A DNA stretch of 39,876 bases, taken from Pseudomonadota bacterium. Lineage in GTDB: Bacteria > Pseudomonadota > Gammaproteobacteria > Steroidobacterales > Steroidobacteraceae. The stretch covers positions 452-40,327 of the forward strand of contig JAJZSQ010000015.1 in NCBI GenBank assembly GCA_021849615.1, read 5' to 3'. This document shows, piece after piece, positions 1 through 8,184 of this stretch. Below the pieces are notes generated by a model. It ran no database searches, was not told the origin of the DNA, and saw nothing but the letters and a program-made list of their open reading frames with translations. A program made the translations under genes and the position numbers. How positions within the stretch are numbered: the first letter of the stretch is position 1; each line of letters begins with the position of its first letter.

Positions 1-495
1 GAGCTCTACGTCAAGCTCCGTGACGATCCTTCGGTCGTGAACGTGGCGACGGTCGCGGTGGACCAGCTGCCGGCCCCGCACAAGGCGGCGACCGGGAAGG
101 TCCGCCCTGCGGCGCGTAAGAAGTCACCGCAGACGGCTGCGCAGACGAAGCGGGCGAAGAAGACGCCGGTGGTGCAGACGTCTGTGCCGAAGATTCCGTC
201 GCCGAAGACCTCTGAATCCAAGAGTTCTGGAACCGAGAAGGCACAGAACGCTGCGAACCCGTCACTCAGTGTCCCGTCCTCGCATGCAGTGCGGCGCGCG
301 GGAGTCGCTGAAGGCGCGCGCGCGTCCGCGGTTGCGCCGTCTGGCGCATCTGCGAAAACGCCGGCACCTCAAGCGGCGCCTTCAGGAAAGCGCGCATCAA
401 ATGAGTCGGCGACGCTGCCGAGTCCGGCGCCAGCGCGCGCAACGCCACCCACGGTACCTGCGCCGCAGACGTCCCCTCCGGCAGGATCGAACTGA
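1..495 (+). CDS. C-terminal part of an unrecognised Ala/Pro/Lys-rich protein (5' end outside window)
   Basis: The frame is open from the first base, so the gene begins upstream of the window; it stops at TGA 493-495. The first visible residues (ELYVKLRDDPSVVNVATVAV) look like the end of a folded domain. About 130 residues of low-complexity sequence follow, rich in Ala, Pro, Lys, Ser and Thr, with many AKK/KRA-type basic patches. Such tails are typical of disordered, nucleic-acid-binding or cell-wall-associated extensions. I do not recognise the family. Antisense frames over this stretch are also open because of the GC content, so the low-complexity tail alone is weak evidence; the folded-looking beginning and the choice of strand are the main support. 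Confidence 0.45.
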   Translation, partial: ELYVKLRDDPSVVNVATVAVDQLPAPHKAATGKVRPAARKKSPQTAAQTKRAKKTPVVQTSVPKIPSPKTSESKSSGTEKAQNAANPSLSVPSSHAVRRAGVAEGARASAVAPSGASAKTPAPQAAPSGKRASNESATLPSPAPARATPPTVPAPQTSPPAGSN

Positions 496-622
496 ACGGT
501 TGCCCTCGCGGGCGAGGAGCGCCACTGAACGCCATGCGCGTTCGTGACTTGCGCATCGACCTGCGGCGTGATTCACCGATGGTTCCGGCGCCCTGACACC
601 TCCGCGGACGCACTTGGTCTGC

Positions 623-900
623 TCAGGATACGTCCGTCAGGGCGGCCGTTCGTGCTGCGTCCAGACACTTCAGAAGCACTTCGAGATCATCCTCGCAGGT
701 TTCGAAGGACGTGATGCACGCCCGCAAACACGGGCTGCCCGCGCGGCGTGGCGACGGAAACCCACGCCGATGCTTCCCGAATGACATGCTCAGCGATACT
801 GCGAATGAGTAGGGCACGGCGCTCCCCATCAAGCCGGGGGGAGAAGCAGATGGGGGGCAGCTCCGTCCGATTGTCGATCCGCCAGTGCTCCTCAGGGAAT
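623..900 (-). pseudogene. Remnant of a PLP-dependent decarboxylase C-terminus (frameshifted)
   Basis: Read on the minus strand, about 900-740 encodes a segment including NRTELPPICFSPR and ASAWVSVATPRGQPV. A one-base frame change near 735 continues it as LRACITSFETCEDDLEVLL, ending at TGA 625-623. In the joined order this resembles the last ~90 residues of group II pyridoxal-phosphate decarboxylases (aromatic amino acid/glutamate decarboxylase fold), where a 'LPVVCF' strand, an 'AWIS' strand and an 'LRACIT/SNFRT' strand occur in that order. No sign of the lysine-bearing PLP-binding half is found upstream (900-1196), so this is a truncated and frameshifted relic. The family assignment rests on recalled motifs, not a search. 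Confidence 0.42.
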
Positions 901-1196
901 CGCGCGCACTCGCGTGCTCAGCGACCCGCCGAATCTGAATTCGCTGGAGCAGCAGGCTGCGGCGAAATTGTACGCTTTGAGCTGCAAACCCCTTCGCGCC
1001 GAGACCTTGGTGGTCAGCGCAGATCGGCTCGCCGTGTCCGAGAAGAGGCTCCAGCAGCATATGGCCGCGGCGCGCACCCGTAGGTGTTCTCTGGCTCCCG
1101 AGTGACGTTCCCCGCCGTGCGAGCCGGAGAGTGCTGGCGTGCGCGCCGAGACGTCTGGCCGTCCGGCGGCGACACCACCGGACGGCCTGCGCTGTC

Positions 1197-1715
1197 TCAG
1201 ACCATCGTCATCGGAATGCCGGCGAGATAGTCGCGCTTGCCGAGCTCGACGCCCGAGTGGCGCAGAATTCCGTACGCGGTGCTGATGTGGAAGTAGAAGT
1301 TCGGCAGCACGAAGTGATTGAAGTAATCCACTGCGCGCATCTTCGCCTTGTTCTCGCGGCCCATCGGAAAAATCACCTCACGCTCGGCGGAGCTGTCGAT
1401 CTTGGCCCTATCGAGCGTCTTGACGAAGGCGATCGTCTTGGCGATCCGCGCTTTCAGCTCTGCCATCGTCTGTTCGGTGTCTTCGTGTTTGGGGGGCTCA
1501 ATGCCGGCGAGCCGTGCGCCGCCGTTCTTGGCCGCGTCGCAGGCGATCTGCACCTGCCGGGTGAACGGGAACATGTCCGGGAACAGTCGCGCGTTGAGCA
1601 GTATCGCCGCATCGATTTTCTTCGCCGCGGCATAGGCTTCCGCCTTGTCGAGCATCGAGGAGAGTGCGTTGAGTCCGATCTCGAACGATGAGAGCGCTGC
1701 GTTTGACATCGACAT
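1197..1715 (-). CDS. DUF1993 domain-containing protein
   Basis: A 172-residue protein matching the DUF1993 family in length and in its features: a helical N-terminus (SFEIGLNALSSMLDKAEAYA), LLNARLFPDMFPFTRQVQIA in the first third, and a C-terminal YFNHFVLPNFYFHISTAYG segment with conserved His and aromatic residues. DUF1993 proteins are small soluble helical-bundle proteins distantly like the DinB fold; their biochemical role is not established. The start is an ATG at 1715-1713 preceded by GAGG about 8 bases upstream; a second ATG two codons later is a possible alternative. The gene is isolated, with no same-strand neighbour close enough to form an operon. No membrane segment or signal peptide is visible. 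Confidence 0.85.
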   Translation of the reverse strand: MSMSNAALSSFEIGLNALSSMLDKAEAYAAAKKIDAAILLNARLFPDMFPFTRQVQIACDAAKNGGARLAGIEPPKHEDTEQTMAELKARIAKTIAFVKTLDRAKIDSSAEREVIFPMGRENKAKMRAVDYFNHFVLPNFYFHISTAYGILRHSGVELGKRDYLAGIPMTMV

Positions 1716-2373
1716 GAAATGACCTCGTTGTGCAATGCGTGATGGGGAGTGCTACGGGCGCCGCCTGTGCTCCGCAACGGGCGAGGCTCCTGTCGCTGCG
1801 TAAATGATGCCTCTGCAGATGTGACGCTTCCGTGCACTCTGCGACGAGCCGAGGCGCCGCTGCGACGGTGTTCAAGCCGTACGTGAATTCTAGATCGTCC
1901 CTTCCTGAGCTGCATGACAGTCGCGCGCAGGCGGGGTCTTCGCGGCGAGATCTGCCGCGCCGCCCGATGGCAGGACCTGGAGAGTTCGATTCCGATGGGG
2001 GTGCGAGTTCATTTCGATCAAGGACATGCGCGAAGCGACCGGCACTAACCGCGGTGTGCGACGCTGGCGCCCGCCGCCGCCGCGGCGGCGGGCGATGAGG
2101 TGCTCATCCGGCGCATTCTGCTGCGTCCGATCGCGACCCGAATCAGGACGCCATCAGGGTGATGAAACCGACGCTCACATTCAGCCGAGGCGGCATCGAG
2201 CGTGTGCTGACCCGCAGTCGCGCGGCTGTCGTTCTGCATTGCGCCGCCGAGGTCATTACAATGGCCGCCGGGGAGAGCTTCTGGCAGCGGTTTGCGGCGG
2301 GGGTTGCGCGGGCGTTCGGTTGTCCGGGGCGTATCGCTGCGGGCGCGGCCACCTTCATAGAGAGGATGGCGGG
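1716..2373. other. Intergenic stretch between DUF1993 gene and galM
   Basis: No convincing gene is found in these 658 bases. Open frames here have no recognisable domains and no good ribosome-binding sites. It holds a GC-rich perfect palindrome at 2068-2094 and a TACAAT hexamer at 2257-2262 that could be a -10 element for the downstream epimerase gene, although no good -35 lies at the right distance. The sequence is otherwise unremarkable. Confidence 0.5.
2068..2094. repeat. Perfect GC-only inverted repeat
   Basis: Thirteen-base arms (CGCCCGCCGCCGC and its complement) flank a single central C. It consists only of G and C and is built from CCG/CGG triplets, so it may be slippage-derived low complexity rather than a site. 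It is not followed by a T-run and is about 280 bases upstream of the next start codon, so I do not call it a terminator or operator. Confidence 0.4.
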
Positions 2374-3537
2374 ATGCGACACATGTACTACGCCGTGGCG
2401 GCCACGGCACTCCTGGGGGCTTTCGGAACGCAGACGAGTTACGCGGTGACGGCGGCGAAGGCGGTCTTCGGACACCTGCCGGACGGCAGAGCCGTGTATG
2501 CGGTTACGCTACGCAATCGGCAGGGGATCACGGTTCGCCTGCTGACCTATGGCGCTCGCGTGCAGGAGATCCTCACGCCGGATCGCAACGGGCACTTCGC
2601 CGACGTTGCGCTCGGCTACCGAACGCTGAGCGGCTACCTCAGCAAGGCCGATCCATACTTCGGCGCCAGCGTCGGGCGGTTCGCGAACCGGATCGCCAAG
2701 GGCCGCTTCACGCTGAATGGTCACACCTATCAGCTGCCCATCAACGACGGTCCGAATTCGTTGCACGGCGGCACGAAGGGGTTCGACCGGAGGTTGTGGA
2801 CGGTGCTCGCCGTCCACAGCGGCCCGTCACTCGGCAGCGTCACGATGCGCTACGTCAGCCCGAACGGCCAGGAAGGCTATCCCGGCACGCTCACCGCGAC
2901 GGTGACCTACGCGCTCTCGAATCGCGACCAGCTCTTCATCCGGTATCGGGCCACGACCAGTGCCCCGACCATCGTGAACCTCAGCAACCACACCTACTGG
3001 AACCTTTCGGGCGAGGGCTCCGGCAGTATCCTCAATGAGCGGCTCATGATTCCGGCGGCGGACATCACGCCGACGGACGCGACGCAGATCCCGACGGGCG
3101 TGATCCGGCCCGTGGCAGGCACGCCATTCGACTTTCGCACGCCCAAGGCCATCGGACGCGACATTCTCGACGGCCACTCGCGCCAGCTGGTCTTCGGCCG
3201 CGGCTACGACATGAACTGGGTATTCGGCCGCGGGCCCATTGCCGGATTGCGTCTGATGGCGCGGATCGTCGACCCGGCCTCGGGTCGCGTGCTCACGTTG
3301 CAGTCGAATCAGCCCGGACTGCAGTTCTACAGCGGCAATTTCCTCAACGGCACGATCGTGGGCACCTCCGGGCACATCTATCGCCAGGGCGATGCATTCG
3401 TGCTCGAGCCACAGATCTTCCCGGACACGCCGAATCACCCGAACTTCGGCTCGGCGCGGCTGAACCCCGGACAGGTCTACCGCAACACCATCGTGTATAC
3501 CTTCTCGACCACGCCGGCCGCCGCGGCGAGACGGTGA
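2374..3537 (+). CDS. galM: Secreted aldose 1-epimerase (mutarotase)
   Basis: Interconverts alpha and beta anomers of galactose or glucose. The 387-residue product has the galactose mutarotase motifs in order: GRFANRI, NDGPNSLHGG, the NHTYWNL motif with the acid-base His at about residue 206, RGYDMNWVF, and EPQIFPDTPN with the catalytic Glu at about 345. The first ~25 residues (hydrophobic run ending TSYA) form a Sec signal peptide, so the enzyme should act in the periplasm. The frame is open further upstream, but ATG 2374 is chosen because AGAGG lies just before it and the signal peptide starts there. The next genes on the same strand are a KDPGal aldolase and an SSS sugar transporter, so it probably prepares the correct anomer for uptake. 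Confidence 0.93.
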   Translation: MRHMYYAVAATALLGAFGTQTSYAVTAAKAVFGHLPDGRAVYAVTLRNRQGITVRLLTYGARVQEILTPDRNGHFADVALGYRTLSGYLSKADPYFGASVGRFANRIAKGRFTLNGHTYQLPINDGPNSLHGGTKGFDRRLWTVLAVHSGPSLGSVTMRYVSPNGQEGYPGTLTATVTYALSNRDQLFIRYRATTSAPTIVNLSNHTYWNLSGEGSGSILNERLMIPAADITPTDATQIPTGVIRPVAGTPFDFRTPKAIGRDILDGHSRQLVFGRGYDMNWVFGRGPIAGLRLMARIVDPASGRVLTLQSNQPGLQFYSGNFLNGTIVGTSGHIYRQGDAFVLEPQIFPDTPNHPNFGSARLNPGQVYRNTIVYTFSTTPAAAARR

Positions 3538-3581
3538 GGCACGCAGGACGGCGCGGCCCGCGGCCCGCAGGGGGCAGACTT

Positions 3582-3609
3582 TTGAGTTAAAGCAGATTAA
3601 TCTTATGAA
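3582..3609 (+). promoter_or_regulatory. Candidate promoter of the aldolase-symporter operon with an internal palindrome
   Basis: TTGAGT (3582-3587) and TATGAA (3604-3609) are 16 bases apart in the only AT-rich patch of a GC-rich gap. The spacer ends with the perfect palindrome AGATTAATCT (3594-3603), well placed for an operator. The resulting transcript would have a leader of about 140 bases before the aldolase start. Hexamer matches are four of six each, so this is an inference. Confidence 0.42.
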
Positions 3610-3757
3610 TAAGGCGGGGGCAGCTCTCCGGCACACCGGATCCCCGCCGTCCTTTCCAAGCCGTCGCGACGAACGCTCGCCCTGAGAGTGCTCGGAGCGT
3701 GCCGCGTGGGGTCCGTTGAGCCGCGCACGACGCTGCGGATATTGCAGGGGTCATGAC

Positions 3758-4402
3758 ATGACGATGAAACATGGGGTCGGCGCGGCTACCCCGCCGGTGA
3801 TCGCCATCCTCCGCGGCGTGACGCCGACCGACGCGATCGACATCGGCGCTGCGCTGATCGACAGCGGGATCCGCATGCTCGAGGTGCCGCTGAATTCCCC
3901 GCAGCCGCTCGAGAGCATCGCGCGGCTGGCCCGCACGTTCGGCGAGCAGGCACTGATCGGCGCCGGCACCGTGCTCACGGTGCGGGACGTCGAGGAGGTC
4001 GCTGCTGCCGGCGCGCGGCTCGTGGTCTCGCCGAATACGGATCCGCAGGTTATCCGGCGGACGGTGGAACTCGGGCTCGACAGCTTTCCGGGGTTTTTCA
4101 CCGCGAGCGAAGCGTTCACGGCCCTCGGGGCCGGCGCTACGCAGCTGAAGCTTTTCCCGGCCGTCACCGTCGGCACGGCCTATCTGAAGGCATTGCGCGA
4201 AATTCTGCCCCGCACGGCCGGCGTTTGGGCGGTCGGCGGCACCGGTGCGCATGATCTTGCCGATTGGCTCGAAGCCGGCGCCGCCGGTATTGGCGTTGGC
4301 GGCGCGCTCTACAAGGCCGGAGATGCCGCGCCCGTCGTGCGCGAGCGCGCGCAGGCCCTGCATGCGGCCTGGGCGCGGCATCTGGCGACCCGGCGCGCCT
4401 GA
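3758..4402 (+). CDS. dgoA: 2-dehydro-3-deoxy-6-phosphogalactonate aldolase
   Basis: Cleaves 2-keto-3-deoxy-6-phosphogalactonate to pyruvate and glyceraldehyde 3-phosphate, the last step of oxidative (DeLey-Doudoroff) galactose or galactonate breakdown. The 214-residue class I aldolase has IAILRGVTP near the N-terminus, EVPLNSPQ with Glu42, IGAGTVL, VVSPNTDPQVIRR, and the Schiff-base Lys131 in QLKLFPA, followed by the GxGGALY phosphate loop. 'EVPLNSPQP' and 'PNTDPQVIRR' are closer to E. coli DgoA than to KDPG aldolase Eda. ATG 3758 is chosen over an upstream in-frame TTG because GCAGGGG sits 8 bases before it. The symporter starts 10 bases after its stop, indicating one transcript. DgoK and a galactonate dehydratase are not in the window. 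Confidence 0.9.
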   Translation: MTMKHGVGAATPPVIAILRGVTPTDAIDIGAALIDSGIRMLEVPLNSPQPLESIARLARTFGEQALIGAGTVLTVRDVEEVAAAGARLVVSPNTDPQVIRRTVELGLDSFPGFFTASEAFTALGAGATQLKLFPAVTVGTAYLKALREILPRTAGVWAVGGTGAHDLADWLEAGAAGIGVGGALYKAGDAAPVVRERAQALHAAWARHLATRRA

Positions 4403-4412
4403 AGGGGCCGAC

Positions 4413-6116
4413 ATGCATCCGAAGGCGATCGACTGGATCATCATGGGCACCTACTTCGCGGTGGTGCTCGGCATCGGCGCGGCGCTGAAGCGCTCGATGC
4501 GCACCAGTACGGACTTCTTCCTCTCGGGCCGTGCCATGCCGGCCTGGATCGCCGGGCTTGCGTTCATCTCGGCGAACCTCGGTGCACAGGAAGTCATCGG
4601 GATGGCCGCTTCGGGCGCCAAGTACGGCATGGCCACGAGCCAGTTCTACTGGGTCGGCGCCATCCCGGCGATGGTGTTTCTCGGGGTATTCATGATGCCG
4701 TTCTACTACGGCTCGCGCGCCCGTTCGGTACCGGAGTACCTGAAGCTGCGTTTCGATGAGAAGACCCGGGGACTGAATGCCATCACGTTCGCGGTGATGA
4801 CGGTGTTCTCCTCCGGGATTTCCCTGTACGCGCTCGCGCTGTTGCTGCGGTTGCTGCTCGGCTGGGACTTCAACACGAGCGTGTCGCTCTCAGCGCTGAT
4901 CGTGCTGGTGTACATCTTCCTCGGCGGGCTGACCTCGGCGATCTACAACGAGGTGCTGCAGTTCTTCCTCATCGTCTTCGGGTTCGCCCCTCTGGTGCTG
5001 ATCGGTCTGAAGGATGTCGGCGGCTGGCAGGGCCTCGTCGCCGGCCTACACACGGTGGCGCGCGCTCGCGGCTTCGCGCCGGATGCGTGGCTGAGTACCT
5101 GGGGCGTGATGGGCAGCCCGCATGAGAACCCCATGGGCATCGACTGGTTCAGCATGGCCATGGGGCTCGGGTTCGTGCTCTCCTTCGGCTACTGGTGCAC
5201 GGATTTTCTGGTCGTGCAGCGGGCGCTCTCGGCCGAATCGATGGACGCGGCACGGCGCACGCCGCTCATCGCCGCGATCCCGAAGATGCTGTTCCCCTTC
5301 CTGGTGATCCTGCCGGGCATGATCGCCATTGCCGCCACCGTGCACGGCGGGGCGAGTGGATTGACGCTGCCGCGCCAGGCCGACGGACACCTCAACTACA
5401 ACATGGTCGTCCCGCTGATGCTGGGGCGATACTTTCCAAATGGCATGCTCGGGCTTGGCCTCACGGCGCTGATGGCGAGTTTCATGACCGGCATGGCGGG
5501 CAACGTCACGGCCTTCAATACGGTGTGGACCTACGACATCTACCAGGCATACCTGCGGCGCGAGGCCTCCGACGCGCACTACCTCACGGTCGGGCGCGTG
5601 GCGACCGTGGTCGGTATCGCGCTCTCGGTCGCAGCGGCCTACGTGACGAATCGATTCAACAACATCATGGACCTGCTGCAGCTGCTGTTCGCGTTCGTGA
5701 ATGCGCCGCTGTTCGCCACGTTCCTGCTCGGCATGTTCTGGAAGCGTGCCAGCGGCCACGGTGCGTTCGCGGGACTGCTGGCCGGAACGGCGGCGGCGGC
5801 CGTGCACCACGGGCTGACGCTGCCGGCGGGCGCCGCCCCCGGCATCAAGGGCGGCTGGATCGCCGTGATGCATCTGTACCCGAGTCCGATGGCGCAGAAT
5901 TTCTGGACCGCGATCTATGCGTTCGGCGCATGCTTCCTGGTCACGGTCGGCGTCAGCCTCGCCACCCGGCCGCGGCCCGAGCGGGATCTCGTCGGGCTGG
6001 TGTATTCGCTCACGCCGCGCCAGCCCACCGGTGCGACCCGCTGGTACCGCCGCCCGGCCGTGCTCGGGGCGTGCGTTCTCGGCGCCGCCGTGGTGCTCAA
6101 CCTGCTGTTCTGGTGA
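4413..6116 (+). CDS. Sodium/sugar symporter, SSS family
   Basis: A 567-residue integral membrane protein of the solute:sodium symporter family (LeuT fold), with about 14 hydrophobic segments. Recognisable features are TDFFLSGRAMPAWIAGLAFISANLGAQEVIGMA at residues ~30-65, typical of the SGLT branch, RSVPEYLKLRFDEKTRG after the third segment, and a long loop before the FGYWCTDFLVVQRALSA stretch found in vSGLT-like sugar transporters. It is likely to import galactose or a related sugar with Na+ across the inner membrane. GAAGGGG precedes the ATG. Its position between a KDPGal aldolase and a small membrane protein, with a periplasmic mutarotase upstream, supports galactose as substrate; this is inference, not seen in the residues. 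Confidence 0.9.
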   Translation: MHPKAIDWIIMGTYFAVVLGIGAALKRSMRTSTDFFLSGRAMPAWIAGLAFISANLGAQEVIGMAASGAKYGMATSQFYWVGAIPAMVFLGVFMMPFYYGSRARSVPEYLKLRFDEKTRGLNAITFAVMTVFSSGISLYALALLLRLLLGWDFNTSVSLSALIVLVYIFLGGLTSAIYNEVLQFFLIVFGFAPLVLIGLKDVGGWQGLVAGLHTVARARGFAPDAWLSTWGVMGSPHENPMGIDWFSMAMGLGFVLSFGYWCTDFLVVQRALSAESMDAARRTPLIAAIPKMLFPFLVILPGMIAIAATVHGGASGLTLPRQADGHLNYNMVVPLMLGRYFPNGMLGLGLTALMASFMTGMAGNVTAFNTVWTYDIYQAYLRREASDAHYLTVGRVATVVGIALSVAAAYVTNRFNNIMDLLQLLFAFVNAPLFATFLLGMFWKRASGHGAFAGLLAGTAAAAVHHGLTLPAGAAPGIKGGWIAVMHLYPSPMAQNFWTAIYAFGACFLVTVGVSLATRPRPERDLVGLVYSLTPRQPTGATRWYRRPAVLGACVLGAAVVLNLLFW

Positions 6117-6122
6117 GGCTTC

Positions 6123-6326
6123 ATGGGACTCGATATCCGTATCCCGGTCGGCGCCCTCTTTAGTCTGCTCGGCCTGCTGCTCGCCGGTTACGGTCTGTAT
6201 GGTGGGGCCGCGCTCGCCCAGCGCTCGCTCGGCATCAACATCGACCTGGGGTGGGGCGTGGTGATGACCTTGTTCGGTGCGACCATGCTGCTGTTGGCGT
6301 GGCGCGCACGCGTACGCCGCCGTTGA
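6123..6326 (+). CDS. Small two-helix membrane protein downstream of the symporter
   Basis: A 67-residue protein with two clear transmembrane helices (about residues 9-30 and 42-60) and a basic C-terminus (WRARVRRR) that should stay cytoplasmic. It begins 6 bases after the symporter stop, with TGAGG as ribosome-binding site, so it is almost certainly co-translated. Its size and place suggest an accessory or stabilising subunit of the transporter. I do not recognise a named family and no catalytic residues are apparent. Confidence 0.75.
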   Translation: MGLDIRIPVGALFSLLGLLLAGYGLYGGAALAQRSLGINIDLGWGVVMTLFGATMLLLAWRARVRRR

Positions 6327-6344
6327 GGGACCCCGATCGGCGTG

Positions 6345-7247
6345 TCAGGGCACCTCGTCGGTCCGCGCATAGCGGCCGGGGGACATGCCGACCCGCCTCG
6401 CGAATGCCACGCTGAACGTGCTCGCCGACCGGTAGCCCAGCCGCTGGGCAATTTCGGTGATGCCGAGTTCGCGCCGGCGCAGCAGCTGTTTGGCCTTGGC
6501 CATGCGCCAGGTGAGCAGGTAGTCCATCGGGGCGGTGCCGAGCGCCTGGGTGAAGCGCTCGAAGAACGCCGAGCGCGACAATGCCGCCGTCGCGGCAAGC
6601 TGCGCCACCGTCCAGGGCCGGCCCGGGTGCTCGTGCATCTGGCGCAAGGCGGCGGCGAGGCGCGGATCGCCGAGGGCGCGCAGCAGCCCCGGGGATGCCG
6701 CAATCGATGTGCTCGAGCGCAGCGCCTCGATCAGCAGCACCTCGAGCAGCCGGGTGAGGATCACGTCGCGGGCCGGACGCTGCGCACGGGCTTCCTCGCT
6801 GACCCACTGCACCAGCGCCCCGACCCGCGGCTCCCCACGTACCAGGACCTGTTGCGGCAGCAGGGATACGAGCAACGCCGCATCTGGAGAGTGGAACACG
6901 CCGTGTCCGACGATGAAGCGGGCATCGGGAGGGTGGTCGGGGGGCCCGAAGCGGTGCTCCCCGTTGGGCAGGCGAACCGGGTCGCAGGCCGTCCCCGCGT
7001 CCGGTGGTTCGATGCTGCGGACCGTGAACGCCTGTGCCGCCGGAATGAGGACGAAATCGCCCGCGATGAGCGTCAGCGGCTCGCGGCCGTTCACGGCCAG
7101 CACCGTCGAGCCCTCCAGGAGGGCGCAGAAAAAGGGATGCTCCGGTTCGGTCCGCTGCACCTGCCAGCGGCCTGCGGCGCTGACTTGCTTCGACAGTCGT
7201 ACGCTCGGCCGCAGGAGCGTCACGATGTCGGCGAGAGGATCTATCAA
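6345..7247 (-). CDS. AraC-family transcriptional regulator with cupin N-terminus
   Basis: A 300-residue regulator. Residues 1-190 form a cupin-like sensor domain of the 'cupin_6' type (FFCALLEGSTVLAVNGREPLTLIAGDFVLIPA). Residues ~195-295 contain two helix-turn-helix units with the AraC signature (WTVAQLAATAALSRSAFFERF, then GITEIAQRLGYRSASTFSVAF) and the final GMSPGRYAR. This subgroup usually controls an adjacent divergent oxidoreductase gene. Here the divergent neighbour is a short-chain dehydrogenase whose start codon is 99 bases away, so that gene is the likely target. The ligand is unknown. The ATG at 7247 matches the usual start of the cupin domain. Confidence 0.9.
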   Translation of the reverse strand: MIDPLADIVTLLRPSVRLSKQVSAAGRWQVQRTEPEHPFFCALLEGSTVLAVNGREPLTLIAGDFVLIPAAQAFTVRSIEPPDAGTACDPVRLPNGEHRFGPPDHPPDARFIVGHGVFHSPDAALLVSLLPQQVLVRGEPRVGALVQWVSEEARAQRPARDVILTRLLEVLLIEALRSSTSIAASPGLLRALGDPRLAAALRQMHEHPGRPWTVAQLAATAALSRSAFFERFTQALGTAPMDYLLTWRMAKAKQLLRRRELGITEIAQRLGYRSASTFSVAFARRVGMSPGRYARTDEVP

Positions 7248-7346
7248 GGCCGGACTCTTTGCAATGAAATATGGACTATAAATGGTAGCGCGTCCGGATG
7301 CCCCCGCCTATCGTGCGGCCTCCACCGTCAGTGCTCAGGAGACTGC
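7248..7346. promoter_or_regulatory. Shared divergent promoter region, AraC regulator / SDR
   Basis: This 99-base gap separates two divergent starts. An AT-rich patch at 7255-7285 includes TATAAA at 7277-7282, a plausible -10 for the rightward SDR gene; no good -35 lies 16-18 bases before it, as expected for an activator-dependent promoter. An AraC-type operator should lie here, but I see no clear repeated half-sites. Confidence 0.4.
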
Positions 7347-8087
7347 ATGAAGACGATTCTCATCACCGGCTGCTCGTCAGGGTTCGGCCTGGAAACGGCG
7401 CGCTATTTCCTCGAACGCGACTGGCGCGTCATCGCCACGTTGCGCAGGCCTCGGGAGGATCTGCTGCCGCGCAGCGAGCGGCTGCGCATGCTCGCGCTCG
7501 ACGTCACCGATCCGCACAGTATTGCTGCGGCCGTGCAGGCGGCCGGACCGATCGATGCGCTGGTCAACAACGCGGGCATCGGCCTGCTAAATGCACTGGA
7601 AGGGACGAGCCCGCAGGCCGTGCGCGAGCTGTTCGCCACCAACACGCTCGGCACTCTCGAGATGACCCGCGCCGTGCTGCCGCAGATGCGCACGCGCCGT
7701 TGCGGAGTGATCGTCAATGTGACCTCTACGGTTACGGTGCAGCCGCTGCGGCTGCTGTCGGTCTACACCGCCACCAAGGCGGCCGTGAACGCCTTCACCG
7801 AATCATTGGCGCTTGAACTCGAGCCGTTCAATATTCGTGTGCGGCTGGTGCTGCCCGGACGGGCGCCGGACACCCGCTTCGGCGAGAACGCCCGCGCCCG
7901 GATGGCGGACGGGATCCCCGAGCCCTATGCGGCGTTGGCGCAAAGTGTGTTCGAGTCCTGGAGTGCATCGGGGCCCGTGACCCGTGCGATCGATGTCGCC
8001 GAGGCTGTGTGGCGTGCGGTGAATGATGCATCGTGTCCGATGCGGCTGCCGGCGGGCGCCGATGCTCAGCTGAGCGTTCAGGCCTGA
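7347..8087 (+). CDS. Short-chain dehydrogenase/reductase
   Basis: A 246-residue classical SDR. The cofactor loop TGCSSGFG is at residues 7-14, with NNAG in the fourth strand. The catalytic Ser is in NVTSTVTV and the Tyr-x-x-x-Lys pair is in VYTATKAAV. No acidic residue follows strand 2 in the usual NAD-selecting position (IATLRRPRED has Arg-Arg), which suggests NADP(H) preference. Many close relatives annotated as SDR oxidoreductases beside AraC/cupin regulators have unknown substrates. The start ATG has CAGGAG about 6 bases upstream. The gene is divergent from the AraC regulator and convergent with the PAS protein gene downstream. Confidence 0.88.
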   Translation: MKTILITGCSSGFGLETARYFLERDWRVIATLRRPREDLLPRSERLRMLALDVTDPHSIAAAVQAAGPIDALVNNAGIGLLNALEGTSPQAVRELFATNTLGTLEMTRAVLPQMRTRRCGVIVNVTSTVTVQPLRLLSVYTATKAAVNAFTESLALELEPFNIRVRLVLPGRAPDTRFGENARARMADGIPEPYAALAQSVFESWSASGPVTRAIDVAEAVWRAVNDASCPMRLPAGADAQLSVQA

Positions 8088-8184
8088 CTCTGCGCTGCGC
8101 GGCTTCTGATTGCACGCCTGGGGTCTCGACGCGTGCAGATCCGTCAGTTCGCCTCGCGGGAGGGTCGCGTCGAGTCGCCCGCTC

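Noticed and set aside
2026-2373. N-terminal extension of the aldose epimerase
   Set aside because: It would bury the signal peptide in the middle of the protein and is Arg/Cys-rich noise; ATG 2374 has a ribosome-binding site.
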